Shown here: positions 9,253 to 18,167 of the stretch, in pieces | How positions within the stretch are numbered: the first letter of the stretch is position 1 | How the letters are laid out: every line of letters starts with the position of its first letter | Source of the DNA: UBA3064 sp016868095 | GTDB lineage: Bacteria; Pseudomonadota; Gammaproteobacteria; Burkholderiales; Burkholderiaceae_E | Direction of reading: 5' to 3' | Length of the DNA: 40,881 bases | Assembly (NCBI GenBank): GCA_041175665.1 | Contig: JBEDEM010000043.1 | Location: forward strand, 1 to 40,881 | Notes under the pieces: model-generated | Told to the model about the DNA's origin: nothing | Database searches by the model: none | The model's input: the letters and a program-made list of their open reading frames with translations, nothing else | Program-made: the position numbers and the translations under genes

Positions 9253-10214
9253 ACGTTGAGATCGTCACCGGCTATCTCGGAGCGGGAAAAACAAGCTATA
9301 TCAACCGGCTACTAAGCGCGACAGATCGATCAAGTCACGAAGCGAAAAAACAGCGACTAGCAATCTTGGTCAACGACTTTGGTGAGATCAATGTCGACAA
9401 GCAGCTAATTCGTGCCCAGAAAGGGCAAATGATCGATATCGCTGGTGGATGCATTTGCTGTACTTACGGCAGCGATCTTGTCGATGGCTTGCAGACTATC
9501 TTGGCCCGCCAAAACGAGTTCGATCGGCTGGTTATCGAATGTAGCGGTGTTGCTATGCCTGCAGCGATTAGAGGTACGGTAAGACTTTGCATGCCAGGCG
9601 CATCCATTCAAACGCTTGCCTTGATTCACTTAGTCCGCATACGCGAGCAATTGCTTGACGCGTACATCGGCGATACTGTTCGAGCGCAGCTGCAGCAGTC
9701 TGATGAATGGATGGGTACACATGCAGATCTGATTAGCGATGATCGCGCAAGATCAATCCTATTCGAGCTAGGCTATCAACATTACCGACTAGATCGCAAA
9801 CGACAACAGTTTGTTCAGAGGCTAGAGCAGCAAGATCCCAACCAAAACCTAACACACACGAACGAGATCGGTTGCTTCGAGCGTCATCTTTCACTGACGG
9901 GCTTTCCGAAGGTAAGCGCGTTAAAGTCTCGTGATTCCCCACGCTGGCGCAGTTTTGTCATTTCTCCAAGTGATTTCGGATGCCTTGATGTGTTTAAGTG
10001 GCGGGTCGATCGATGGCAACAAGATGATAGAGATCCTCAACGTGCGTTTTGCCCCCCAAGTCGACTAGAACGTATCAAAGGCTATATCGTAGGAAACGAT
10101 GATGTGTGTTATTGGGTCGACTGGTCTAATGGCAGACTTGAGATCAACAAGCATGAGTCGTTCAAGCCTAGCGAGGACTTAGGCTTGGTTGTTATAGAGC
10201 TTATAAAGCAGTAA
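9249..10214 (+). CDS. COG0523 / CobW-type putative metallochaperone with degenerate G4 motif
   Basis: This 321-residue protein is of the G3E P-loop family, whose members insert or traffic metals such as zinc, nickel or cobalt. Visible are the Walker A motif GYLGAGKTS (residues 8-16), LVNDFGEINVD near 40, the metal-binding CxCC in GGCICCTYGSD (residues 67-76), and ECSGVAMPAAI near 98. The C-terminal CobW_C region ends in LGLVVIELIKQ. The segment that should hold the GTP-specificity motif NKxD reads THAD (157-160, in QLQQSDEWMGTHADLIS), so guanine selectivity may be altered or lost. The preceding Walker B-side strand is also atypical. It starts inside the amidohydrolase stop codon, which suggests it serves that enzyme. 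Its last 106 bases overlap the antisense MBL gene. Confidence 0.85.
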   Translation: MNVEIVTGYLGAGKTSYINRLLSATDRSSHEAKKQRLAILVNDFGEINVDKQLIRAQKGQMIDIAGGCICCTYGSDLVDGLQTILARQNEFDRLVIECSGVAMPAAIRGTVRLCMPGASIQTLALIHLVRIREQLLDAYIGDTVRAQLQQSDEWMGTHADLISDDRARSILFELGYQHYRLDRKRQQFVQRLEQQDPNQNLTHTNEIGCFERHLSLTGFPKVSALKSRDSPRWRSFVISPSDFGCLDVFKWRVDRWQQDDRDPQRAFCPPSRLERIKGYIVGNDDVCYWVDWSNGRLEINKHESFKPSEDLGLVVIELIKQ

Positions 10215-11062
10215 GCTTGCCCGGGTTCATCCGATGCCTTGAGCCAGCCTGAGCTTGGACCTGCGAAATGTGTTCCTATGATCAGTGCTTGTTCGCAACA
10301 GAGCTGATTAAACATACGGTAGCGCGTTTGTGTCGATGCAGATGTGTCTGCATCGGCACTTGAGGCCCAGTCTGGAAATGCGAATTGGCAGGGATGGTGG
10401 ATGAAATCGCCTGTAATCAATGCTGCTGAGCCTTCCGATGTAATCCGGACGCTGACATGCCCTGGCGTATGACCAGGTGTAGGCTCAAGCGCGACCGAAG
10501 CACTAATCGCATGATCCATGTCAACGAACTGCGCCAATCCACATTCAATAACAGGTCTTATGGAATCGTTGAATACAGCGGCCTGCTCATCATGTTCTCG
10601 CTCATCAACCCAATGCTCGTATTCTTCTTTTGAGAAAAGGTAACGCGCATTGGGAAAACTCGGTTGCCAGGCACTACCGTCCCAAAAAGTATTCCAACCC
10701 ACATGGTCGACATGCATATGCGTACAAACCACTACGTCGATCTCTTTGGGATCGCATGCTTCGATCGCAAAGCGCTCTAAGAAGTCAGACTTTCGATGAT
10801 TCCAGTCTGGCACGCTCCGTCCTTCTTTATCATTACCCAGGCAGGTGTCAACTACGATTCTGAGCCCATCTGCCTCGATGAATAAGGCGTGTACACTCAT
10901 TTTAAGGCGGCCTCGCTCGTCGACATAATGTGGAAACAGCCAGCTAATCGGCTTCACCACTTCAGGTACTGCCTGGGGGAGAATAAAGCGGGTTCCGCCA
11001 GTACGCTCAAGTTCTATAATCTTTCGAATTTTAACCTTGCCAATTTGCCATGAGCCTTGCAT
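10109..11062 (-). CDS. MBL-fold metallo-hydrolase
   Basis: This 317-residue metallo-beta-lactamase-fold hydrolase has a full dinuclear metal site: HMHVDH in VVCTHMHVDHVGWN (near residue 112), the next histidine in EPTPGHTPGHVSV, the aspartate in ALITGDFIHHP, and the final histidine in IGTHFAGPSSG. The layout resembles the lactonase / methyl parathion hydrolase branch, and the substrate is unknown. No signal peptide is evident. It begins ten bases after the M20 deacylase gene and is the last gene of the minus-strand run. Its final 35 or so codons run antisense over the end of the CobW-type gene. That tail (after QAYCF) lies beyond the conserved fold. Confidence 0.88.
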   Translation of the reverse strand: MQGSWQIGKVKIRKIIELERTGGTRFILPQAVPEVVKPISWLFPHYVDERGRLKMSVHALFIEADGLRIVVDTCLGNDKEGRSVPDWNHRKSDFLERFAIEACDPKEIDVVVCTHMHVDHVGWNTFWDGSAWQPSFPNARYLFSKEEYEHWVDEREHDEQAAVFNDSIRPVIECGLAQFVDMDHAISASVALEPTPGHTPGHVSVRITSEGSAALITGDFIHHPCQFAFPDWASSADADTSASTQTRYRMFNQLCCEQALIIGTHFAGPSSGWLKASDEPGQAYCFISSITTKPKSSLGLNDSCLLISSLPLDQSTQ

Positions 11063-11072
11063 AGCGTCCTAC

Positions 11073-12371
11073 CTAGTGTTTAATGCTTTGCAAGCCACAC
11101 CATTGCGCAATAAAGCTCGCAATCGTCTTGGTCACTCGCCTGACCGAGTCGATCTCAACCGCCTCATCAAAGCCGTGAATATCACGTGACCTTGGTCCAT
11201 AAACAAGCGCAGGGATGCCTTGATAAAGGCCAAAGAAGCGCGCGTCGGTGGTGCCGGTGCCTGCATACTGCTCTAAAGGCTCTTGCCGCACATGCTGATG
11301 AGCTTGCTCAAGGCAGGATTGTGCTGGGGTATGAGGCGGCAAAACATAACCCTCAGCCTGGAAACCATGATAAACCAGTTCGGGCGGATTTTCCCTCAAA
11401 AAACCATCCTCAAGCGCTGCCCGATGAACACATTGCTCAATTTCCTCGCGCGCCTCTTGCAAGTTCTGCCCGGGAAAAAGTCCAACTCTCATGTCAAAGG
11501 TACACCATGCCGGCACACTAGAAGTCCAGTCGCCACCCTCAATTCGGCTGAGCACAAAATTTAGCGGATGGTGATGCTGCTTGAATGCTTCATGACCGCG
11601 ATGATTCCAATCATGTTCTAAACGGTGTAAGGCTGCAACGAGTGGAAAACAAGACTCAATCGCGTTAGAACCCGAACCGGCGACAGCAACATGGACAGGC
11701 CTCCCACGAACACGCACTTGGAACCACATGACACCAACTTGTGCATGATTGAGGCGCTCAGCAGCAGGCTCAGGAATTAATGCTGCGGCAGCGCGGTAGC
11801 CTCGCTGCAAGCATGCCAATGCACCATTGCCAGTGCACTCTTCCTCAACAACACTTTGAAGATAAATATCGGCGGCAGCCTCAAATCCAGCAGCGTGAAG
11901 CGCGCGCAGCGCAAAAAGGTTAGCGCTTAAGCCTGCCTTCATATCGCCGCTACCACGACCATGTAACCAGCCCGCCTTGACAACCGGCGAAAAAGGAGGA
12001 TCAGTCCACATATCAGTAGGGCCCGTCGGTACAACATCGATATGACCGTTCAAAATCAAAGAGCGGCGTGGATTGCCCACACCACTGCTTGGTCGGTGAG
12101 TGCCTACCACATTGATGGCGTCGTCATAGGGAACCATGACCGGTGAAAATCCCGGCAGATGTCTGATCTCGTCAACATTAATCTTCCAGCGATCAATCGC
12201 AAGGCCAAGATCTGCCATGGCATGTGCCATAAAGTCCTGAGCTCGCGACTCCTCGCCTCGACAAGAGGGAATGGCGACCAGGTCACTAAGCATTTGCATT
12301 TGCTGGTCAAAGCCACGATCTACTTCGGCGAAGATACGATCTAAGGTGTTGGAATCAACAACGTGTGCCAT
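11073..12371 (-). CDS. M20 family deacylase/peptidase (ArgE/DapE-like)
   Basis: This 432-residue zinc amidase of the M20 family is annotated in relatives as acetylornithine deacetylase or succinyl-diaminopimelate desuccinylase. The metal ligands are in SLILNGHIDVVPTGP (histidine), HGRGSGDMKAGLSANLFAL (bridging aspartate) and SVVEEECTGNGAL (glutamate pair), with a late GTGTTDARFFGLYQGIPALV segment. It lies 28 bases after the NtaA-type monooxygenase and ten before the MBL gene. A broad-specificity N-acyl amino acid deacylase in a catabolic operon is more likely than a biosynthetic ArgE or DapE (inference). Confidence 0.86.
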   Translation of the reverse strand: MAHVVDSNTLDRIFAEVDRGFDQQMQMLSDLVAIPSCRGEESRAQDFMAHAMADLGLAIDRWKINVDEIRHLPGFSPVMVPYDDAINVVGTHRPSSGVGNPRRSLILNGHIDVVPTGPTDMWTDPPFSPVVKAGWLHGRGSGDMKAGLSANLFALRALHAAGFEAAADIYLQSVVEEECTGNGALACLQRGYRAAAALIPEPAAERLNHAQVGVMWFQVRVRGRPVHVAVAGSGSNAIESCFPLVAALHRLEHDWNHRGHEAFKQHHHPLNFVLSRIEGGDWTSSVPAWCTFDMRVGLFPGQNLQEAREEIEQCVHRAALEDGFLRENPPELVYHGFQAEGYVLPPHTPAQSCLEQAHQHVRQEPLEQYAGTGTTDARFFGLYQGIPALVYGPRSRDIHGFDEAVEIDSVRRVTKTIASFIAQWCGLQSIKH

Positions 12372-12399
12372 GAGTACCTGCTAGAAAAGTCTAAGGTTT

Positions 12400-13788
12400 T
12401 TAAGGATTTTCTTCAGAACGCGCACTGTCATATGCCGCGCGCGCAGGGTGGGTTAAAGGCAGGCGATCTGAACCAAAAAGCTTTCGCCGAATCGAGCCCT
12501 CTTCGTACTGCGTCTTGTAAGCACCCCGATCTTGAAGTGCTGGAACAACATGATCGATAAAGTCATCGAAGCATTCTGGCACAACCGTTCTGGAAAGGTT
12601 GATACCGTCAACGTCGCAGCTTACCTGCAGGTTCACAAGATAATCGGCAAGTTCTGAACCCGAACCAACGATAGGCGTTTGACGACTACCCAAGACCATT
12701 TGCCGCAGTAAATCAGCCTTGGTCCACTGCCTGCCATGTTGTTGCATCACGGCTTGAACATTCGATTGGACGGCTTGACTTTGCTGAACGGAAGTTTGTA
12801 CTGGTTCTTCGAGATCTACTTTTGCCAAGTCAATACCCATGGACGCAGACGCGTGCACAAGTGCTGCCTCCGAATCAACATATTGTTTATACTCATCATA
12901 GCGGTCTTGTGCCTCTGCCTTCGTACTTGCGGCAATCAAGCTCGCACCGACAAAAATCTTGATATCTTCACCCTTGCGTCCGCAAGCGACGGCCTGTGCT
13001 CTAAAAGCCTTTGTCAGGGCGGCCAGTGCATCAAAACTTTGACCATTCAAAAAAATGCACTCAGCGTGCTTTCCAGCGAACGCTTGCCCACGGGTAGATG
13101 CTCCGGCTTGATAAAGCATAGGCGTTCGTTGAATCGATGGGCTACATAAGTGACGCGCATCAAGTCTGTATTGCTTGCCTTCATGCTTAATCGCCTTAAC
13201 CTTAGCAGGGTCTGCATAGTCCCCTGAAGCGAAATGAGAACATAAGGCATCGTCGTCCCAAGAATCCTCCCAAAGCTTGTAGACGATTTCCATGAATTCG
13301 TCAGCCATATCATAGCGATCATCGTGCTTCATCTGTTGCTGGAAGCCTTGAGCACGTGCAGCACTATCAAGGTAGCCCGTCACAATGTTCCAGCCAATTC
13401 GGCCTTGGGTTAAATGATCTAAGGTCGACATTCTCCGCGCAAAGAGATACGGCGATTCATAACTAAGGTTTACAGTCACGCCAAAGCCAAGATGTCTAGT
13501 TACAAGCGCCATTGCAGGAATTATAAGCATCGGATCATTGACCGGCACTTGCACTGCAGAACGAATGGCAGCATCGGGACTATTTTGATAAACATCATAA
13601 ATGCCGACAACGTCTGCTAGAAACAGTCCATCAAATAGGCCACGCTCGAGACGATGCGCGTAATCGGTCCAATAGGCTAGGTGCTCGAAGTTTTTAGATC
13701 GATCTCGCGGATGTCGCCAAAGACCCTGTTGGATATGACCAAGACAACACATATCAAATGCATTGACGGCCAAGGTTCGCGCTCTCAT
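12400..13788 (-). CDS. NtaA/SnaA/DszA-type FMN-dependent monooxygenase
   Basis: This is a bacterial luciferase-like monooxygenase of about 462 residues that uses reduced FMN from a separate reductase. It matches the NtaA/SnaA/DszA family, which oxidises C-N or C-S bonds in compounds such as nitrilotriacetate or dibenzothiophene sulfone. Characteristic segments are HIQQGLWRHPRDRS near residue 18, LERGLFDGLFLADVVGIYDVY near 48, MSTLDHLTQGRIGWNIVTGY near 120, HDDRYDMADEFMEIVYKLWE near 155, and TPMLYQAGASTRGQAFAGKHAECIF near 222. The ATG at 13788 overlaps the stop of the upstream coiled-coil gene (TGATG). A GTG at 13791 is possible but less likely. No flavin reductase gene is seen in the window. 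Confidence 0.9.
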   Translation of the reverse strand: MRARTLAVNAFDMCCLGHIQQGLWRHPRDRSKNFEHLAYWTDYAHRLERGLFDGLFLADVVGIYDVYQNSPDAAIRSAVQVPVNDPMLIIPAMALVTRHLGFGVTVNLSYESPYLFARRMSTLDHLTQGRIGWNIVTGYLDSAARAQGFQQQMKHDDRYDMADEFMEIVYKLWEDSWDDDALCSHFASGDYADPAKVKAIKHEGKQYRLDARHLCSPSIQRTPMLYQAGASTRGQAFAGKHAECIFLNGQSFDALAALTKAFRAQAVACGRKGEDIKIFVGASLIAASTKAEAQDRYDEYKQYVDSEAALVHASASMGIDLAKVDLEEPVQTSVQQSQAVQSNVQAVMQQHGRQWTKADLLRQMVLGSRQTPIVGSGSELADYLVNLQVSCDVDGINLSRTVVPECFDDFIDHVVPALQDRGAYKTQYEEGSIRRKLFGSDRLPLTHPARAAYDSARSEENP

Positions 13789-15218
13789 CACAGGGTGATC
13801 CGCAGCGCAGACTTCTCTTGTAACTGCGCCACAACCCGTTGTAAACGAGCAATCTCCTGGTGCAAGCTGTGAATTTGCTCAGCCTGCGCGGACTGGCTGC
13901 CGTACTCATCAACGAGTCGGCGCACGCCGTCGATCTGCCCGCTCACGCTACTCACACCGCTAGCAATCGCTTCAAGTTGGGACTTCTGCTCACGATATTG
14001 ATGCTGAGCAGATTGATTCCTCACGACAACCTGTTGCTCAAGCCAAGAACGCAAGGACTGATCGCGACGATCAATGCTTTGCTTGAGCTCCTGATCCCTT
14101 TTCTCAATATCTTGACGCATGCCAAGGAGGTTTGAAGCGACTTGCTTGGTACTGTGCTCGAGCACCTCACCAAGTTCAGTAAAACTAGGCTCCCATTCCT
14201 GGGCTAGTAGGTCGGCGATAGCCCCAGGCATCCGTGCATCAGATTCAATCATCGCATCGGCATGCTGGCGCAATAAAGTTGCAAGCCGCTCGCCGAGCGA
14301 TCTTGAATGATCATGCAGTTCAGTGCGAAAGAGCTCTCTTGCTACATCTTGCAAACGTGGCGCTAGCCTAAGTGTCTCGTCGATGAGGTCACGTAAATCG
14401 GCGACATCGTCTTGAACTTGAATAATCTGCTCTTCGGTACTTAGCTCGTTAATCGAACGAGAGAGTTCTTCGAGTTGGGTGATCAGTGCAATCGCAGGAT
14501 CGCTGCGCGAAATTAGCTGTTGCTGATGATCTTCGATGCGGCGAAGACGACCTTGAATCGATTGAAGCTGTTCCTGATGACTATTCTGCTGTTTACCCAT
14601 GAACTCCATCATGGTCGTGGCGAGTTTGAGCATCGCCTTGATTTCTTCATCCGCTGAAGCTTTCGATTGCGTTAAGGCTGCACGCTCAGAAACTTCGGAC
14701 AACTTCCTCAGACCAGCGGCTACCTCCTCAAGGCGAGCAAGCGCGAGTTGTCTTTGCTGAGGCGCCTCTTGATCCTCAGGGTCTGGCTCGGCTTGTGCGC
14801 TACCGCTAACAGGCACAGGGCGACCTGTACGCAATTCAGCGCCACGTCGAAACGCTTGCAATGCCGCTTCGGCGTCTTCAAACTCTTCATCGATTCTAGA
14901 TCCAAGAAGGGCGCTGCTTGAACGGCTGGCACGCTTGGCTTGGCGATCATGGTTTCTGGTGCTCCTGGAGGCGCCGTTCTGTTCTAAAATTTGCACGTCA
15001 AGTACCACGGCCGATTGATTGGCTGAATCTTCCTCGTGCTCGGTCTCTCGTTGCACCTTAATCCATTCCTTGGCCCACTTCGCCACCGTTCCTGGCGGCA
15101 GGGACATGGCTTGATCTGCTGCCTGGTTCGAGCCTAGTTGCTGGACAAGCATCATGGCCTGTTCAAATTGCTCGTGTGTAAAACCGAGCCGTTGGTATGC
15201 CTGACTAGGTAGCCGCAT
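13788..15218 (-). CDS. KfrA-like DNA-binding coiled-coil protein (tentative)
   Basis: This 476-residue protein has a short N-terminal helical region (residues 1-55). Its GSNQAADQAMSLPPGTVAKWAKEW stretch looks like a helix-turn-helix. A low-complexity polar linker follows (about 60-150), then a long region rich in Gln, Glu, Leu and Arg with heptad-like spacing from about 160 to the end, predicted coiled coil by eye. This architecture resembles KfrA-type proteins of plasmids and other alpha-helical DNA-binding proteins, but no diagnostic motif secures the assignment. It starts directly after the stop of the M20 amidohydrolase gene (zero bases between) and its stop overlaps the NtaA-type start. 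It is therefore embedded in a catabolic operon with no obvious functional link, and could be a regulator or a structural protein. Confidence 0.6.
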   Translation of the reverse strand: MRLPSQAYQRLGFTHEQFEQAMMLVQQLGSNQAADQAMSLPPGTVAKWAKEWIKVQRETEHEEDSANQSAVVLDVQILEQNGASRSTRNHDRQAKRASRSSSALLGSRIDEEFEDAEAALQAFRRGAELRTGRPVPVSGSAQAEPDPEDQEAPQQRQLALARLEEVAAGLRKLSEVSERAALTQSKASADEEIKAMLKLATTMMEFMGKQQNSHQEQLQSIQGRLRRIEDHQQQLISRSDPAIALITQLEELSRSINELSTEEQIIQVQDDVADLRDLIDETLRLAPRLQDVARELFRTELHDHSRSLGERLATLLRQHADAMIESDARMPGAIADLLAQEWEPSFTELGEVLEHSTKQVASNLLGMRQDIEKRDQELKQSIDRRDQSLRSWLEQQVVVRNQSAQHQYREQKSQLEAIASGVSSVSGQIDGVRRLVDEYGSQSAQAEQIHSLHQEIARLQRVVAQLQEKSALRITL

Positions 15219-16424
15219 CTAGTTAGCCTTTGGATTGAGGCTAAGCTTGCGCTCGACCGCTCGAACAAAAAACGCTGCGCCCAGCGGTAAAGCTGCATCG
15301 TTAAAGTCATAAGAAGGGTTATGGACTTCGCATGCTCCTTCTTGGTCACCGTTACCGATGTTGATATAACAGCCCGGAACTTTTTGCAGCATGAAGGCAA
15401 AGTCCTCTGAACCCATCGCAAGCGGAGGATTGCGATGAACACGGTCCTTTCCAACGAGTTCTTCACAGACCGATGCGGCAAAGTCCGCTTCATCCTTGTC
15501 GTTGACAACCGGCGAGAAAATGTTGCGAAATTCAACCTCAACACTTGCGCCGTGGGCTGCCGCAACACCATTGGCAATGCGTTTCATATTGGTTTCCATC
15601 AGATTCATGATCTCGGCTGAGAAGGCGCGCGCCGTACCCGCAAGTCTCGCGGTTTGCGGGATCACGTTATAAGCGTCCCCTGAATGAAACTGGCAGACTG
15701 ACAACACGGCAGTCTCAACAGGTCGAACGTTGCGAGCAACAATGGCTTGAAGATTCGAAACGATTTGTGCACCAATTAAGATGGGGTCAATACTTGATTC
15801 TGGCCTTGCGCCATGAGACCCATAGCCTTTAATGTGAATATCCCAGGATGCCGCACTTGCCATCATGGGGCCGGCCTTCACATTGAAATGACCGACTGGC
15901 AGCTTGGGTCGGTTGTGCATGCCGAAAATGCTGTCGCAAGGAAACCGCTCAAAGAGACCGTCGTCGATCATGGCTAATGCTCCACCAAGTCCTTCCTCGG
16001 CTGGCTGGAAAATGAAGTGAACGGTGCCGTCAAAACGCTTCGTCGCAGCGAGATGCTTGGCTGCGCCCAGGAGCATGGTCGTGTGACCATCATGGCCACA
16101 GGCGTGCATCAATCCCTTTTTACGCGAACAGTGAGCGAACTGATTCAATTCAAGCACTGGCAATGCATCCATATCGGCGCGTAATCCAATCTTTCGACTG
16201 GAGCTCCCAACTTTGAGGACGCCAACAAGACCCGTTTTGCCAATGCCTCGATGAACCTCAATGCCCCATGATTCCAGGCGCCGCGCAACTAGATCTGAGG
16301 TTCGGGTTTCTTCAAAGCCCAATTCCGGGTTGGCGTGGATGTCACGGCGCCAGGCCGTCATTTCCTCATGTTGCTCGCCGATTTGATCAAGAATATGTTG
16401 CGAGACTCTTTCTGGTGCGTTCAT
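15219..16424 (-). CDS. M20 amidohydrolase (hippurate hydrolase / aminoacylase-like)
   Basis: This metal-dependent amidase of about 401 residues is in the M20D group, which hydrolyses N-acyl amino acids such as hippurate. Motifs are RRDIHANPELGFEE near residue 26, GLRADMDALPV near 75, MHACGHDGHTTMLLGAAKHL near 98 (metal ligands), FQPAEEGLGGALAMIDDG near 130 (catalytic glutamate), GSHGARPESSIDPI near 185, and MGSEDFAFMLQ near 355. The ATG at 16424 has AAGGA seven bases upstream and gives normal family length. A longer frame up to 16592 would overlap the divergent pgi coding region. It is the first gene of the minus-strand run leading to the MBL hydrolase. Confidence 0.9.
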   Translation of the reverse strand: MNAPERVSQHILDQIGEQHEEMTAWRRDIHANPELGFEETRTSDLVARRLESWGIEVHRGIGKTGLVGVLKVGSSSRKIGLRADMDALPVLELNQFAHCSRKKGLMHACGHDGHTTMLLGAAKHLAATKRFDGTVHFIFQPAEEGLGGALAMIDDGLFERFPCDSIFGMHNRPKLPVGHFNVKAGPMMASAASWDIHIKGYGSHGARPESSIDPILIGAQIVSNLQAIVARNVRPVETAVLSVCQFHSGDAYNVIPQTARLAGTARAFSAEIMNLMETNMKRIANGVAAAHGASVEVEFRNIFSPVVNDKDEADFAASVCEELVGKDRVHRNPPLAMGSEDFAFMLQKVPGCYINIGNGDQEGACEVHNPSYDFNDAALPLGAAFFVRAVERKLSLNPKAN

Positions 16425-16569
16425 AGGTTTCCTTTGCTTCATGCGGGCTTGGTGTACATTTGACCTGCAGTTTATCGGTCCGCTTCGGGTTATGTCCAAA
16501 CCAATGTTTATGAATCGAAAATCTTCCACGAATCTGACTGAAAGTGCGCCTTGGTTTGGTACCGATGAC

Positions 16570-18162
16570 ATGTCTGACTCAGGCAAGGCCATTGCATTGA
16601 AGCTTCAAGCCCACGCTCAAAGACTCAATGAAGGCCAATCTTGGGTAAAGGCAGCGCTTGGCGCGACAGCAGCACAAAGCTTTTTTCGTGAGGTAGCAGG
16701 GCTGCGGGTCGATGCGTCTCGTCAGCCTTGGGACCAGGCACTACGCAGGGATCTGACGTTGTGGTCTATCCAGAAGGGTCTTGATACATTTCGTAACGCA
16801 CAGTTTGCTGGCGAACTAGTCAATAGAAGTGAGGCGAGGGCTGCAAGACATTGTCTCCTGAGGGCGCCCGATCATGTTCTTAACGCACAGCATCAGTCAG
16901 CACTTGCAGCCACTCGGCATCGATTTCTTGAGGTTGCTGATCGAATTAGACAAGATCCATGCATCCGGCATGTCATCCACATCGGCATTGGCGGATCAGA
17001 TCTTGGTCCGCGGCTATTGGTGCAGGCGCTTTCATCCATGCACGCATCAGGACTCGACGCCCGAGCCGCCAAGCAGACAAGTGTCCATTTTGCTGGCAAT
17101 GGCGACTTGCATGAGCTCGAAACGGTTATCGCAGGACTTAAGCCCTATGAAGTTCAGATCGTTCTATGTTCGAAATCATTTTCCACAACAGAGACCTTAG
17201 TCAACGCTGAGCGCCTCAAGGCTTGGATGGATAGCGAATCGAAGGGCTTGTTCAAGGCTCGGTCGATAGCGATTACCTCGAATGTCAAAGCAGCAGAGGC
17301 ATTTGGCGTCGCTGACTGTTTTGACTTTCCTGATTGGGTCGGCGGCCGATTCTCGCTGTGGTCGCCCATTGGTTTAAGTGCAGCTGTAGCGATAGGTTCT
17401 GAGGGTTTTAAGTCTTTGCTCAGAGGAGCATGGGATATGGACAGGCATTGGCTGGAGTCAGATCCCCATGAAAATCTTCCCTGGCAATTAGGTTTACTCG
17501 ATGTGTGGCATCGAAACGCCATGCATTACAACACGCGTTGCGTGGTTCCCTACGACGCCCGCTTATCGCGATTCCCCGCCTACTTACAGCAGCTCGAAAT
17601 GGAAAGCAATGGTAAATCGGTTAACCAGGCGGGTCGGGCTATTCACTACGCAAGCGCTGGACTTATTTGGGGCGAGCCAGGCACCAACGCACAGCATTCG
17701 TTTTTCCAGTGGTTACATCAAGGTACGGAACCCACGCCTGTGGAGTTCATCGTCATTGAAACGCCTGATCACAGCGATCATGCAGCGCATCGAAAATTAC
17801 TTGCCAATGCGCTTGGCCAATCGCTCGCCTTGCTTAAGGGTAAGTCTTTCGATCAGGCCAGTGCCGAATCTGTCAAGCTAGCTAATCCAAGCTGGAGTCG
17901 CGAGCAAATCGCAGCACACCGCACTTTTCAAGGAGGGAGAGCGAGTACGATTATTTCGCTCAACCGGCTTGATCCAGGCTCAATTTCGCTTTTCGAGCAC
18001 CGCGTGGAAGTCGCCGGTTTCTTGTGGGGTATTAACTCCTTTGATCAATGGGGGGTCGAACTAGGTAAAGCGCTTGCAATTGATATAGAAAATCACATGA
18101 ATTCGAGTCAAATCCACCCAGATCCGCAAACGGCTCGTTGGATTAAACTGCTCCAAGTTTAA
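16570..18162 (+). CDS. pgi: Glucose-6-phosphate isomerase
   Basis: Pgi interconverts glucose 6-phosphate and fructose 6-phosphate in the cytoplasm. The signatures are clear: HIGIGGSDLGPRLLVQAL, SKSFSTTETLVNA, DWVGGRFSLWSPIGLS, ESNGKSVN, GLIWGEPGTNAQHSFFQWLH and, near the end, FDQWGVELGKALA. Starting at 16570 (MSDSGKAIALKLQ) gives 530 residues and aligns with the E. coli N-terminus. In-frame ATGs at 16510, 16492 and 16441 would add 20 to 43 unconserved residues. None has a convincing ribosome binding site, so the start is uncertain. It is divergent from the M20 amidohydrolase gene and six bases ahead of a small secreted-protein gene. It is a housekeeping gene. Confidence 0.95.
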   Translation: MSDSGKAIALKLQAHAQRLNEGQSWVKAALGATAAQSFFREVAGLRVDASRQPWDQALRRDLTLWSIQKGLDTFRNAQFAGELVNRSEARAARHCLLRAPDHVLNAQHQSALAATRHRFLEVADRIRQDPCIRHVIHIGIGGSDLGPRLLVQALSSMHASGLDARAAKQTSVHFAGNGDLHELETVIAGLKPYEVQIVLCSKSFSTTETLVNAERLKAWMDSESKGLFKARSIAITSNVKAAEAFGVADCFDFPDWVGGRFSLWSPIGLSAAVAIGSEGFKSLLRGAWDMDRHWLESDPHENLPWQLGLLDVWHRNAMHYNTRCVVPYDARLSRFPAYLQQLEMESNGKSVNQAGRAIHYASAGLIWGEPGTNAQHSFFQWLHQGTEPTPVEFIVIETPDHSDHAAHRKLLANALGQSLALLKGKSFDQASAESVKLANPSWSREQIAAHRTFQGGRASTIISLNRLDPGSISLFEHRVEVAGFLWGINSFDQWGVELGKALAIDIENHMNSSQIHPDPQTARWIKLLQV

Positions 18163-18167
18163 GTATC

